Assembly (NCBI RefSeq): GCF_016864575.1
Contig: NZ_CP044125.1
Location: forward strand, 3,144,001 to 3,208,000
Reading direction: 5' to 3'
Length of the DNA: 64,000 bases
From: Rhizobium sp. BG4
Lineage (GTDB): Bacteria; Pseudomonadota; Alphaproteobacteria; Rhizobiales; Rhizobiaceae
Part shown: positions 1 to 7,890 of the stretch, one piece after another
How the letters are laid out: each line of letters starts with the position of its first letter
Numbering within the stretch: the first letter of the stretch is position 1
The notes under the pieces: model-generated
What the model saw: the letters and a program-made list of their open reading frames with translations, nothing else
What the model was told of the DNA's origin: nothing
Databases searched by the model: none
Made by a program: the position numbers and the translations under genes

Positions 1-683
1 GTAGCGGGATGACCGGTTTCCCAGGAGCGTTTCATCGCCGGAGCATTCGAGGCGACGATGCCGATGACCTTGCAATCCGGCGCATGCGCCCTGATCCAGG
101 TGCCGACGCCCGTCAGGAGCGCGCCGTTGCCGAGCGGCACGACGATGGCATCGAGGCGGACGGCGCTTCGGGCGAGCTGTTCGGTGATCTCCAGCGCGAT
201 GGTGCCGGCGCCCTCGGCGATCGTCCGCAACGCGCCGTCCTCGACGAAGGCGCAGTCATGCTCCTCAGTGTAACGGCGGGCGGCGGCCTTGGCGGCGTCG
301 AAATCCGCTCCCTCCAGCCGCACTTCGGCGCCGAGCTTTCGCATCGCGTCGACCTTGCCGGGATTGGCGGTCGTGGCGGAGAAGATGACGACGCGGCGGC
401 CCCGCGCCCGCCCGGCATAGGCGAGGCCCTGGCCAAAATTTCCCGCCGAGGCGGAGACGATCGGGGTGTCGCCCGGCGGCTCGTTGTGCAGCCACCAGCT
501 GGTGCCGCGGCCCTTGAACGAGCGGATCGGATTGAGCGTCTCGACCTTGGCGAAGAGCCGGAGGCCGAGGGCGGCGTTGGCGCTTTGCTGCTCGATGAGC
601 GGACTGTTGAGGAAAACGGGATCGATCGCCTTGGATGCGGCGAGAATACCATCGGCGGAGGGGTGTTGCTGGCTGTTCGTCAT
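1..683 (-). CDS. PLP-dependent threonine/serine dehydratase-like enzyme (partial, cut by window start)
   Basis: My own translation of the minus strand from the ATG at 683 reads open to base 1, about 227 codons, so the C-terminus lies outside the window. The product has the fold-type II PLP enzyme pattern: SFKGRGTSWW, where the Lys of SFKGRG would bind PLP, and SASAGNFGQGLAYA, the SxGN phosphate/substrate loop. It then continues with a glycine-rich VPLGNGALLTGVG. Members of this family deaminate threonine or serine or act on related amino acids; the exact substrate cannot be told. It is divergently oriented to an Lrp/AsnC regulator 98 bp away, which suggests amino-acid-responsive control of this gene. 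Confidence 0.8.
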   Translation of the reverse strand, partial: MTNSQQHPSADGILAASKAIDPVFLNSPLIEQQSANAALGLRLFAKVETLNPIRSFKGRGTSWWLHNEPPGDTPIVSASAGNFGQGLAYAGRARGRRVVIFSATTANPGKVDAMRKLGAEVRLEGADFDAAKAAARRYTEEHDCAFVEDGALRTIAEGAGTIALEITEQLARSAVRLDAIVVPLGNGALLTGVGTWIRAHAPDCKVIGIVASNAPAMKRSWETGHPA

Positions 684-695
684 GCGATAAAGATG

Positions 696-736
696 CCAGT
701 GAAAACTTGCGAATAATCCCGTATTCTCTTCACTGG
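696..736. promoter_or_regulatory. Candidate Lrp/AsnC operator dyad in divergent promoter region
   Basis: An 8-bp inverted repeat, CCAGTGAA at 696-703 and TTCACTGG at 729-736, encloses a second inverted repeat, GAATA at 711-715 and TATTC at 722-726. It sits between the divergent dehydratase and Lrp-type regulator genes, where Lrp/AsnC regulators usually bind. Binding is inferred from position and symmetry only. Confidence 0.4.
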
Positions 737-781
737 GCGGGAGTATTTCCTGATTTTCGAGATTTTGTGGGAATTTCTATC

Positions 782-1243
782 ATGACGCTGACCAAGGCGG
801 ATCGCGAGATCCTCAAGCTGATGCAGCAGGATGCGACGATCACGCTGGCGGCGCTGTCCGAGCGCGTCGGGCTTTCGCAATCCTCGACGCAGCGGCGGCT
901 GCAGAAACTCCGGGACGACAAGGTGATCCTCCGCGACGTCTCCGTCGTTGATCCCAAGGCGATCGGCTCGGCGGTTTCGATGCTGGTCGAGGTGGAGCTG
1001 GAGCGCGACCGGCCGGAACTGCTGCAGCCGTTCATGCGCTGGATCGCCGAGACGCCGGAAGTGCAGGAGGCGTGGTGCACGTCGGGGCGGGGCGACTATA
1101 CGCTGGTGATCCTGGCGCAGTCCGTAGAGCATTTCGATGTGCTGGCCGACCGGATGATGGAGCTCAACCGCAACATCCGCAAGTTCACGACGAGCGTCGT
1201 TCTCAAAACGCTGAAGCGGACGCTTGCCGTGCATATCGACTAG
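782..1243 (+). CDS. Lrp/AsnC family transcriptional regulator
   Basis: 153 aa. The N-terminal winged helix-turn-helix begins right after the start (TKADREILKLMQQDATITLAALSERVGLSQSSTQRRLQKL in outline, residues about 4-45). The C-terminal RAM/AsnC ligand-binding domain follows (residues about 65-145), including the VQEAWCTSGRGDYTL stretch typical of the family. The ATG at 782 was chosen because it starts the HTH in the normal place; an in-frame extension upstream would run through the divergent promoter. Proteins of this type sense amino acids and usually control the gene next to them, here the divergent PLP dehydratase. Confidence 0.9.
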   Translation: MTLTKADREILKLMQQDATITLAALSERVGLSQSSTQRRLQKLRDDKVILRDVSVVDPKAIGSAVSMLVEVELERDRPELLQPFMRWIAETPEVQEAWCTSGRGDYTLVILAQSVEHFDVLADRMMELNRNIRKFTTSVVLKTLKRTLAVHID

Positions 1244-1283
1244 GACCGGCTCAGCCTGAACGGAATGCCGATTGCTCCTGGCT

Positions 1284-1312
1284 GCAAACAGAAAGGGCGC
1301 CTTGCGGCGCCC
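1284..1312 (-). terminator. Rho-independent terminator of the amino acid-binding protein gene
   Basis: A perfect 7-bp GC stem (GGGCGCC at 1295-1301, GGCGCCC at 1306-1312) with a 4-base loop. Read on the minus strand it is followed by a T-rich run (TTTCTGTTT). It lies about 30 bp past the stop codon of the minus-strand binding-protein gene. Confidence 0.65.
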
Positions 1313-1341
1313 AATCCTTCAGTCTCTTGCTTGTGAAAAGC

Positions 1342-2445
1342 TTATTCGACCGGAACGGCCTTGCCGGCTTCCCACTTGTAGAGCTCGAAGCTCTTCGAGG
1401 AGAGGTCGCCGGTTTCGCCGTAGGTCAGCTTGCCGATGGCGGTCGGGATCGCTTCGCCGCCCTTGAGGGCGGTTGCGACGGCTTCCGCGTCTTCGGCGCT
1501 CTTGGCCTTTTCGATGCCGGCCTTGATGACTTCGACAGCGGCGTAGGCGTTCAGCGTGAAGGCTTCGGCCGGGATGTTCTTGGCGGCCAGCGCTGCGGCT
1601 GCTGCCTTGGAATCCGGGCTCTTCGTCGCGTCGGAGGCGTTGGTGAAGATCGTGCCTGCAGCGGCTTCCGTACCGATGTTCCAGAATTCGCTGTTCGACA
1701 GGCCGTCACCGCCGATGATCGTCGCCTTGACCGAGAGGTCGGCGAGCTGGCGGGCGAGCAGGCCGCCTTCCGGGTGGTAGCCGCCGAAATAGACGACGTC
1801 GACCTTTTCGGCCTTCAGGCGGGTGGTGAGCGCCGAGAAGTCCTTGTCGCCGGGGGTGACGGCGTCGTCGATGACTTCCTTGACACCGCCGGCATTCAGC
1901 GTTGCCTTGAAGTTGTCGGCGAGGCCTTTACCGTAGGCGCCCTTGTCGTTGATGATGGCGATACGCTTGTCCTTGAAGTGCTTCAGGGCGTATTCGGCAG
2001 CAACGGCAGCCTGCTGGTCGTCACGGCCGCAGGTGCGCAGGACGTTGGTCAGGCCGCGCTTGGTGAGGTCCGGCGACGTTGCCGTCGGGGTGACCATCAG
2101 CACGCCGTTTTCAGCGAGCACGTCGGAAGCCGGAATGGCGACGCCCGAGGTGACCGGGCCGACGACGTACTTGATGCCTTCGCCGACCAGCTGGTTGGCG
2201 GCGGAAACGCCCTGCTTCGGTTCGCCGGCGTCGTCAGCGGTCTTCAGGATGACCTTCTCGCCGAGGATGCCGCCGTTCTTGTTGATTTCGTCAACGGCGG
2301 TCTGCGCGCCGTTCTTCACCTGATCGCCGTAAGCGGCAACCGGGCCGGTGAGGGGCGCGATGAGGCCGATGGTGATATCGGCATGGGCAAGCGGTGCAAA
2401 AGCCAGCGATGCGAGCATCGCGCCAGTCAAAGTCTTCAGACTCAT
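1342..2445 (-). CDS. Branched-chain amino acid ABC transporter periplasmic binding protein (LivK-like)
   Basis: 367 aa. A signal peptide ([22 protein letters not shown]) is followed by [23 protein letters not shown], the classic start of the Leu/Ile/Val-binding family (periplasmic binding protein type 1 fold). It continues with the family's [13 protein letters not shown] and [15 protein letters not shown] segments. The ATG at 2445 is preceded by AAGGAG at good spacing and starts the signal peptide, so the 30 residues possible upstream are rejected. No permease or ATPase genes are adjacent, so this is an isolated binding protein that probably shares a liv permease encoded elsewhere. Ligand: leucine/isoleucine/valine or another amino acid; not decidable here. 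Confidence 0.92.
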   Translation of the reverse strand: MSLKTLTGAMLASLAFAPLAHADITIGLIAPLTGPVAAYGDQVKNGAQTAVDEINKNGGILGEKVILKTADDAGEPKQGVSAANQLVGEGIKYVVGPVTSGVAIPASDVLAENGVLMVTPTATSPDLTKRGLTNVLRTCGRDDQQAAVAAEYALKHFKDKRIAIINDKGAYGKGLADNFKATLNAGGVKEVIDDAVTPGDKDFSALTTRLKAEKVDVVYFGGYHPEGGLLARQLADLSVKATIIGGDGLSNSEFWNIGTEAAAGTIFTNASDATKSPDSKAAAAALAAKNIPAEAFTLNAYAAVEVIKAGIEKAKSAEDAEAVATALKGGEAIPTAIGKLTYGETGDLSSKSFELYKWEAGKAVPVE

Positions 2446-2965
2446 TTTTCGTTCTCCTTGGGTTGGGCTTTCGGCCCGCGTGACTGCCGCGACATCGAAA
2501 CCGGTGCGTACAACAACCCTTTTGAGTTGCGCCAAGACGGCGGCTTCGGTGCGGTCAATGCGCCCGTCCGGTCATCTTTGACTTCAGCAGGCGCACGGCG
2601 ATTTTCTAGGAATTCTCGCTTGATTTCGCAAGGAAATAACAAAACCACAGGCAAAATTGTTCTGGATTGCGCTGTGGGGACCGCCTTCGGCGCCATTTTC
2701 TTAAAAAATCACCGAATTTTTCTGATCGCTAGCCGGCATCTACCTTTGGCTATGTAGTCGCAACGATTTAATCCGAGAGTTGCAAATAATGCTTGGACTA
2801 TACAAAGAATAACTACTGAATCTTTGTGTCTGAGAATATTCGTAAAATAGAACCGATTAACATTTGCATGCTATGAAGGTTGTAGAGGGGTGGCCGATCG
2901 CGAGTGTGTCTCAAGAATAAACTCCGGCCGGCAAGTCTAACCGTGCGTTAGGAATAAGCGTCTGA
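2446..2965. other. 520-bp intergenic region
   Basis: AT-richer spacer between the divergent binding-protein gene and the HD-GYP gene. It must carry both promoters. On the minus strand a candidate sigma-70 promoter is TTGCGA (2631-2626) with a 17-bp spacer and TAGAAA (2608-2603), giving a leader of about 150 nt to the binding-protein start. No convincing ORF, tRNA or riboswitch is seen. Confidence 0.5.
2603..2631 (-). promoter_or_regulatory. Candidate sigma-70 promoter of the binding-protein gene
   Basis: Minus-strand -35 TTGCGA and -10 TAGAAA separated by exactly 17 bp, about 160 bp upstream of the ATG at 2445. Each hexamer matches the consensus at 4 of 6 positions, so this is only a suggestion. 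Confidence 0.3.
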
Positions 2966-3916
2966 ATGCTAAAGCGCATTGAAGCGAACCAGGTCAGGCT
3001 TGGGATGTTTATCGAGGCTGTCGAAGGGAGCTGGAACGACCCGTTGCTCGGGCGTCACCGGTTTCTCGTCAGACGCGAATCCGATGCCCAGCGGTTGCGC
3101 GGCAGCGGCGCTGCCGGCGTGGTCATCAATACAGCCAAGGGTGTAGATACCAACGGCTTGCGCTCCAACGTGGCCGCCTATGCATCCGAGGACCCGCGTG
3201 CCGTCGAGGCGCAGACCAAGGCCGCCCGCGAAACCATCCAGAAATCCGCCGAGCAGCTGGAGGATGTGTTCAGCAGGGTGCAGGGCGGGGCGGGCGTCGC
3301 GCTCGACGATATCGCGCCTGTCATCTCCGGGCTCTCGACGTCGCTCGACGACAATCCGGCGATCTTCCTCAGCGTCACCCGGCTGAAGTCGAAGGACGAG
3401 ACGACCTTCCTGCACTCGCTGTCCGTCAGCGCCCTGATGATCCATTTTGCCCGCTATCTTGATTTCGACGAGGAAACGGTGCGCGTTCTCGGCATCGGCG
3501 GGCTGCTGCACGATGTCGGCAAGCTTGAGATTCCGCAGGAGATCCTTTCCAAGGAAGGCAAGCTCGACGACGAGGAGATGAAGCTGATCCGCAGCCATCC
3601 CGAGCTCGGCCACGCGATTCTGCAGCGGCAGGCGGGGATGCCAGAGATCGTCCTCGACGTCTGCCTCAACCACCATGAGCGGATCGACGGCCGCGGATAT
3701 CCGAACATGCTGCCGGGATCGAAGCTCAGCATTTATGCGCGGCTGGCGGCGATCTGCGACGTCTATGACGCGATCACCTCGATCCGGCCTTACAAGCAGC
3801 CCTGGTCGCCTGCCGAGGCGCTGAAATGGATGCTCGGCCGCGAGGGCCATTTCGACACCAAGCTGCTGAAGCGCTTCGCGCTCTGCCTGTCGGTGTCCTC
3901 GGCGCCGAAAGTCTGA
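2966..3916 (+). CDS. HD-GYP domain protein (putative cyclic-di-GMP phosphodiesterase)
   Basis: 316 aa. The N-terminal ~110 residues (MLKRIEANQVRLGMFIEAVEG start) match the DUF3391 domain that often precedes HD-GYP. The HD-GYP catalytic domain follows (about 145-300) with LLHDVGKLEIP (the HD metal-binding dyad) and HHERIDGRGYP (the HHE and GYP signature). Such enzymes hydrolyse cyclic-di-GMP and so influence motility, biofilm and polysaccharide production. The protein is cytosolic, with no membrane segment. The usual C-terminal tail after HFD (a conserved GxYPxGxxV-type end) is replaced by a short unrelated end (SVSSAPKV), so the domain may be slightly truncated. A strong terminator follows. 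Confidence 0.9.
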   Translation: MLKRIEANQVRLGMFIEAVEGSWNDPLLGRHRFLVRRESDAQRLRGSGAAGVVINTAKGVDTNGLRSNVAAYASEDPRAVEAQTKAARETIQKSAEQLEDVFSRVQGGAGVALDDIAPVISGLSTSLDDNPAIFLSVTRLKSKDETTFLHSLSVSALMIHFARYLDFDEETVRVLGIGGLLHDVGKLEIPQEILSKEGKLDDEEMKLIRSHPELGHAILQRQAGMPEIVLDVCLNHHERIDGRGYPNMLPGSKLSIYARLAAICDVYDAITSIRPYKQPWSPAEALKWMLGREGHFDTKLLKRFALCLSVSSAPKV

Positions 3917-3929
3917 GACCGAGAAATGA

Positions 3930-3966
3930 AAAAGGCCTGCCGGAGATCAGCTCCGGCGGGCCTTTT
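3930..3966. terminator. Bidirectional rho-independent terminator
   Basis: A long stem, AAAAGGCC-T-GCCGGA opposite TCCGGC-G-GGCCTTTT, with A-run and T-run flanks on the two sides. It lies between the convergent HD-GYP and aminotransferase genes and can serve both. Confidence 0.9.
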
Positions 3967-3983
3967 CGTTTGTCTGGTGATGA

Positions 3984-5309
3984 TCAGATATTGTTCTGCA
4001 GGATTTCGCGCAGCTTGCCGAACAGTTCGTCGATATGGTGCTTTTCGATGATCAGCGGCGGCGACAGCGCGATGATGTCGCCGGTGGTGCGGATCAGCAG
4101 GCCCTTCTCGTAAGCCTTCAGGAAGGCGGTGAAGGCGCGCTTGGTGGGCTCGCCGGCGATCGGATCGAGCTCGATGGCGCCGATCAGGCCGGTGTTTCTG
4201 ATGTCGATGACATTCGGGCAGTCCTTCAGCGAATGCAGCGCATCGGCCCAGTAGTCGGAAAGCTCGGCGGCGCGGGTCAGCAGGCCTTCTTCCTTGTAGG
4301 TGTCGAGCGTTGCGAGTGCGGCTGCCGAGGCGATCGGGTTGCCCGAATAGGTGTAGCCGTGGAAGAACTCGATCATGTGCTCGGGGCCGTTCATGAAGGC
4401 ATCATGAATTTCCGAGGTGACGAAGACCGCGCCCATCGGGATGACGCCGTTGGTCAGGCCCTTGGCGGTGGTGATCATGTCGGGCTTGACGTCGTAATAC
4501 TGGGCGGCGAACGGAGCGCCGAGGCGGCCGAAACCGGTGATGACTTCGTCGAAGATCAACAGGATGCCGTGCTTGGTGCAGATCTCGCGCAGCTTCTGCA
4601 GGTAGCCCTTCGGCGGGATGAGAACGCCGGTAGAGCCGGCGACCGGCTCGACGATGACGGCAGCGATGGTCGAGGCGTCATGCAGGGTGACGATGCGTTC
4701 CAGTTCGCTGGCGATATCGCCGCCATGCTCGGGTTCGCCACGTGTGAAGTTGTTCTTGCCGGGCTGATGTGTGTGCGGCATGTGGTCGACGCCGGTCAGC
4801 AGCGTGCCGAACATCTTGCGGTTGGAGACGATGCCGCCGACGGAGATGCCGCCGAAATTGACGCCGTGATAGCCGCGCTCGCGGCCGATCAGGCGGAAGC
4901 GCGAACCGTTGCCCTTCACGCGGTGATAGGCAAGCGCCACCTTGAGGGCGGTCTCGACCGATTCAGAACCCGAATTGGTGTAGAGAACGTGGTTCATGCC
5001 CTCAGGCGCGATATCGACCAGGCGGTTGGCCAGTTCGAAGGCCTTGGGGTGGCCGAGCTGGAAGGCCGGGGCGTAGTCGAGCTCGCCCGCCTGTTCACGG
5101 ATCGCTTCGGTGATCTTCGGGCGGCAGTGGCCGGCATTGACGCACCAGAGACCCGCGGTGCCATCGAGCACCTGGCGGCCGTCATGGGTGGTGTAATACA
5201 TGTCCTTGGCGCCGACGAACATGCGCGGCTCCTTCTTGAACTGGCGGTTTGCCGTAAACGGCATCCAGAAGGCGCGAAGGTCGTTCGGGGTATTGAGGCG
5301 ATTGGACAT
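3984..5309 (-). CDS. Class III aminotransferase, omega-amino acid (beta-alanine):pyruvate type
   Basis: 441 aa, the normal length for the family. It begins WMPFTANRQFKKEPRM, close to the omega-amino acid:pyruvate aminotransferase subgroup. Visible motifs: GLWCVNAGH near the N-terminus, the TNSGSESVETALK phosphate-binding region, IFDEVITGFGRLG with the PLP-pyridine Asp, and TTAKGLTNG with the Schiff-base Lys. The enzyme moves an amino group from an omega-amino acid such as beta-alanine to pyruvate, with PLP. The ATG at 5309 has an AGGAGAACAGC Shine-Dalgarno. Monocistronic; neighbours give no clue to the physiological substrate. Confidence 0.9.
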   Translation of the reverse strand: MSNRLNTPNDLRAFWMPFTANRQFKKEPRMFVGAKDMYYTTHDGRQVLDGTAGLWCVNAGHCRPKITEAIREQAGELDYAPAFQLGHPKAFELANRLVDIAPEGMNHVLYTNSGSESVETALKVALAYHRVKGNGSRFRLIGRERGYHGVNFGGISVGGIVSNRKMFGTLLTGVDHMPHTHQPGKNNFTRGEPEHGGDIASELERIVTLHDASTIAAVIVEPVAGSTGVLIPPKGYLQKLREICTKHGILLIFDEVITGFGRLGAPFAAQYYDVKPDMITTAKGLTNGVIPMGAVFVTSEIHDAFMNGPEHMIEFFHGYTYSGNPIASAAALATLDTYKEEGLLTRAAELSDYWADALHSLKDCPNVIDIRNTGLIGAIELDPIAGEPTKRAFTAFLKAYEKGLLIRTTGDIIALSPPLIIEKHHIDELFGKLREILQNNI

Positions 5310-5493
5310 GCTGTTCTCCTGGCCGCGAGGCCCGTTCCCCGGGCCTGAGCCCGTATTTTTACCGTTCGGTCAAACTATCAGCGCGCATCGGGGCGTCAAG
5401 CCACCGCGCGCGTCTGCGACCAGAGTTTACCGCTCATTGCTACGCGCTTCGACGGCGGAGGGAAATACCGCCAGGACGGTATCATCAGGAACG

Positions 5494-5524
5494 AAAAAAC
5501 CGGCAGATTGGGAAATCTGCCGGT
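5494..5524 (-). terminator. Rho-independent terminator downstream of the NolR-like gene
   Basis: An 11-bp perfect stem (ACCGGCAGATT at 5499-5509, AATCTGCCGGT at 5514-5524) with a 4-base loop. On the minus strand it is followed by six or more Ts. It lies about 100 bp beyond the stop of the ArsR-type gene, implying a 3' UTR. Confidence 0.85.
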
Positions 5525-5559
5525 CAAAGGAGTAGGGTTGACGTGCTGAAATACTGCGC

Positions 5560-5600
5560 CCGGTCCATTCCGGATTTATTCCATCGGCGGACCGGTTTTT
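5560..5600 (+). terminator. Orphan plus-strand terminator-like hairpin
   Basis: CCGGTCC (5560-5566) pairs with GGACCGG (5589-5595), followed directly by TTTTT (5596-5600). No annotated plus-strand gene ends here. It could close a small RNA or be fortuitous. Confidence 0.4.
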
Positions 5601-5625
5601 GGCCAACGTTATGTCGGCGTGATCG

Positions 5626-5943
5626 TCAAGCCGCGGAACGGCTCCGGTTCTGGACAGCGTAGATGTCTTCGAGCGTTGCGAGGATCTTCATGACCGGCTC
5701 GGAATTGCTCGAGTAATAGATGGTCTGCGCGTCGCGGCGGGTCTTGACCAGCTTCTGGGCACGAAGCTTGGAGAGATGCTGCGACAGGGCGGACTGGCTG
5801 AGGCCAACCTGCGTTGCGAGAACGCCGACTGGAACTTCACCCTTCACGAGGCTCACGAGGATGAGCAGTCGCTTGGGGTTTGCCATTGCTGACAGAAGCG
5901 CGGCCGCCACATTAGCATGATCTGACAAGTCAGTAGTTTCCAT
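5626..5943 (-). CDS. nolR: ArsR-family transcriptional regulator, NolR-like
   Basis: 105 aa winged-helix protein without the ArsR metal-binding Cys motif. The recognition segment VGLSQSALSQHLSKLRAQKLV and the following TRRDAQTIYYS, together with SAMANPKRLLIL, closely resemble what I remember of rhizobial NolR, the regulator of nodulation and other symbiosis genes. It is a little shorter than Sinorhizobium meliloti NolR. A match to the reported NolR-binding consensus lies just upstream of its own start codon, in keeping with autoregulation. If it is not the NolR orthologue it is a close ArsR paralogue. It has its own terminator, so is probably monocistronic. Confidence 0.75.
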   Translation of the reverse strand: METTDLSDHANVAAALLSAMANPKRLLILVSLVKGEVPVGVLATQVGLSQSALSQHLSKLRAQKLVKTRRDAQTIYYSSNSEPVMKILATLEDIYAVQNRSRSAA

Positions 5944-5945
5944 TA

Positions 5946-5961
5946 TTCCAATCTTCCTAAT
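5946..5961 (-). promoter_or_regulatory. Candidate NolR-type operator
   Basis: On the minus strand ATTAG, nine bases, then AA fits the published NolR consensus (A/T)TTAG-N9-A(T/A). It overlaps the Shine-Dalgarno region of the NolR-like gene, ending 2 bp before the ATG. The consensus is short (expected about once per 4 kb per strand), so the position is what makes it notable. Confidence 0.4.
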
Positions 5962-6049
5962 GCGAATTTTTCCGTATAGGCGCAGGGCGTTAGACGGGGT
6001 TTTGGCGGACGCCCGAAAAGTAGCAATTGGGCATGAAGATTGTATATAC

Positions 6050-6805
6050 CTAAATTTCGGGTATCGAGTATGCTATTTTAGATATGTGTGGAATAATTTC
6101 CCCGGGATTTGTGACAGGCTCTTCAAATTCACAACGTGACAAGTAATCGCCCGAAATCACGTCAAAACCAGCACTATCCACGCCACAAACCCTCAAAGTC
6201 CCGTCAATTTTGCCCTTGAAACGGGTTTCAAGCGCCCTAAGCAGGTCCGGATGGTTGTCTACTAAATCTCGCACTATGTCGTCGGCCCTGGCCGCCACCG
6301 CATCGTTTGCCGGGGAGAGAATCGTCAGGTCCGAACCCTCCAGAATATAGGCCCGTCCGAAGCCGCCGTTGAGGCTGGCGGACTGCGGAAGCAGCCGGAA
6401 AAACCGGAAGTCGGGGAAGTCGATATAGAGCTTGGCCTTCGCATGGCGGTTCAGGAAACGTGTCCTGATGCGCTCGTGCAGCGGGGTGCCGCGCTCGACG
6501 CCTTCGGCAACGCACTGGGTCGTCAGCCGCGCGTAAGCCAGCGGATCGCCCTTGCCGGGTTCACCCGTCAGCAGCGAGGCGCGGGGATCGTTCTCCAGCG
6601 CCTTGGTGTGGGTCGAGAGCGCCGAGACGAGAATAACAGGCACGCCATCGATATCGGTGCCGAGAAGCACACGGCTGGCGAAGGGAAAGCCGGTCGCCGG
6701 ATCGAGCACGGCGAGGCCGGCATAGCGGGCGGAGCGCAGAAGCGTACGGGCAAGCGTGCGAGCCTGCCCGTCGGTTTCCCGCAATACGGAAGCTTGATCT
6801 TTCAT
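6050..6805 (-). CDS. HugZ-like pyridoxamine 5'-phosphate oxidase-fold protein
   Basis: 251 aa. The N-terminal two thirds is a split-barrel FMN/heme-binding domain (LARTLLRSARYAGLAVLDP, then SALSTHTKALENDPRASLLTGEP, characteristic of the HugZ/HutZ branch). The C-terminal ~80 residues resemble the DUF2470 tail (VCGVDSAGFDVISGDYLSR). Relatives bind heme and are involved in heme breakdown, but others are of unknown function. The ATG at 6805 was preferred; a TTG overlapping the choV stop (6841) would add 12 residues. It follows choV closely and on the same strand, so it is probably the last gene of the cho transcript. There is no obvious functional link to choline. Confidence 0.75.
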   Translation of the reverse strand: MKDQASVLRETDGQARTLARTLLRSARYAGLAVLDPATGFPFASRVLLGTDIDGVPVILVSALSTHTKALENDPRASLLTGEPGKGDPLAYARLTTQCVAEGVERGTPLHERIRTRFLNRHAKAKLYIDFPDFRFFRLLPQSASLNGGFGRAYILEGSDLTILSPANDAVAARADDIVRDLVDNHPDLLRALETRFKGKIDGTLRVCGVDSAGFDVISGDYLSRCEFEEPVTNPGEIIPHISKIAYSIPEI

Positions 6806-6837
6806 GTCCACTTTTCTGGCGGAAGCGGACGGAAGGA

Positions 6838-7890
6838 TCAAGCCTGTTCTTTGCGCCGGTGGCGGGTGAGGCCGCTGACGATATCCTGCGCCGAAATCGT
6901 GCCGACGATCGCGCCGTTATCGACGACGCCGATACTGCCGGGCTGGCGGGCGAGCGCATCGAGAATATCGACGAGCGGCGTTGCCGGCTTGGCCGTGGCG
7001 CTGACGGTGCTGCCGGCTGCGGACTGGCCGAGACCGGGCTGCATGACGTCCTGCGCCGTCAGCATGTTGATCGGGTTCATGTTCTGCACGAAATCCGCGA
7101 CATACTGGTCGGCCGGGTTCTTGACGATCTCCTGCGGCGTGCCGCACTGGATGATGCGTCCGCCTTCCATGATGGCGATGCGGTTGCCGATGCGGAAGGC
7201 CTCGTCGAGATCGTGGCTGACGAAGAGGATGGTCTTCTTCAGGCGGCGCTGGAACTCAAGGAGCTCATCCTGCAGGCGGGTGCGGATCAATGGGTCGAGG
7301 GCCGAGAACGGCTCGTCCATAAGCAGGATCGGCGCACCGGTCGCAAAGGCGCGGGCGAGGCCGACGCGCTGCTGCATGCCGCCGGAGAGCTCGTTGACCT
7401 TGCGGTTCGCCCATTTCGTCAGATTGACGAGTTCGAGCTGCTCGTCAACGCGCTTCTTGCGCTCGGCATCCGGCATGCCGGCAAGTTCGAGGCCGAAGCC
7501 GACATTGTCGGCGACGGTGCGCCACGGCAGGAGGGCGAACTGCTGAAAGACCATCGAGACGGTGTGCATACGCAGGTCGCGCAGACCCTTGGCATTGCAC
7601 TTGTAGGGATCGACGGTGCCGGTCGCCGTGGAGACGCTGACGGAACCGCGTACCACCGGCGCCAGACCGTTGACGGCGCGCAGCAGCGTCGATTTGCCGG
7701 AACCGGAAAGACCCATCAGGACGAGAATCTCGCCTTCCTGGATTTCGAGCGACGCATCGGCGACACCGAGGACGAGGCCGGTGGCGGCGCCGATCTCGTC
7801 GCGGGTCTTGCCCTGATCGACCATCTGCAGGGCGGTTTCCGGTTTGTCGCCGAAGATGATGCTGACATTATCGAAACGAACAGCGGTCAT
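6838..7890 (-). CDS. choV: Choline ABC transporter ATP-binding protein ChoV
   Basis: 350 aa. ABC ATPase with Walker A GLSGSGKST, the Q-loop FQQFALLPWRTV, the signature LSGGMQQRV, Walker B ILLMDEPFSALDP, and the H-loop SHDLDEA. The long N-terminal part before Walker A (GDKPETALQMVDQGKTRDEI) and the C-terminal CBS-like region (QPGSIGVVDNGAIVGTISA) are typical of ProV/OpuA-type osmolyte importers. With ChoW and ChoX it forms the high-affinity choline importer described in Sinorhizobium meliloti. Its start overlaps the choW stop by 4 bp (ATGA), so translation is coupled. Confidence 0.95.
   Translation of the reverse strand: MTAVRFDNVSIIFGDKPETALQMVDQGKTRDEIGAATGLVLGVADASLEIQEGEILVLMGLSGSGKSTLLRAVNGLAPVVRGSVSVSTATGTVDPYKCNAKGLRDLRMHTVSMVFQQFALLPWRTVADNVGFGLELAGMPDAERKKRVDEQLELVNLTKWANRKVNELSGGMQQRVGLARAFATGAPILLMDEPFSALDPLIRTRLQDELLEFQRRLKKTILFVSHDLDEAFRIGNRIAIMEGGRIIQCGTPQEIVKNPADQYVADFVQNMNPINMLTAQDVMQPGLGQSAAGSTVSATAKPATPLVDILDALARQPGSIGVVDNGAIVGTISAQDIVSGLTRHRRKEQA

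Larger units (their letters stand above)
5310..5625. other. 316-bp intergenic region with two terminator-like hairpins
   Basis: Holds the aminotransferase upstream region (right half of its promoter not identified), a minus-strand terminator at 5494-5524, and a plus-strand terminator-like hairpin at 5560-5600. No convincing coding sequence. Confidence 0.5.

Noticed and set aside
1072..2757. Long plus-strand ORF (561 codons) opposite the LivK-like gene
   Set aside because: It is the antisense shadow of a clearly recognisable binding protein; high GC and codon bias create such open frames.
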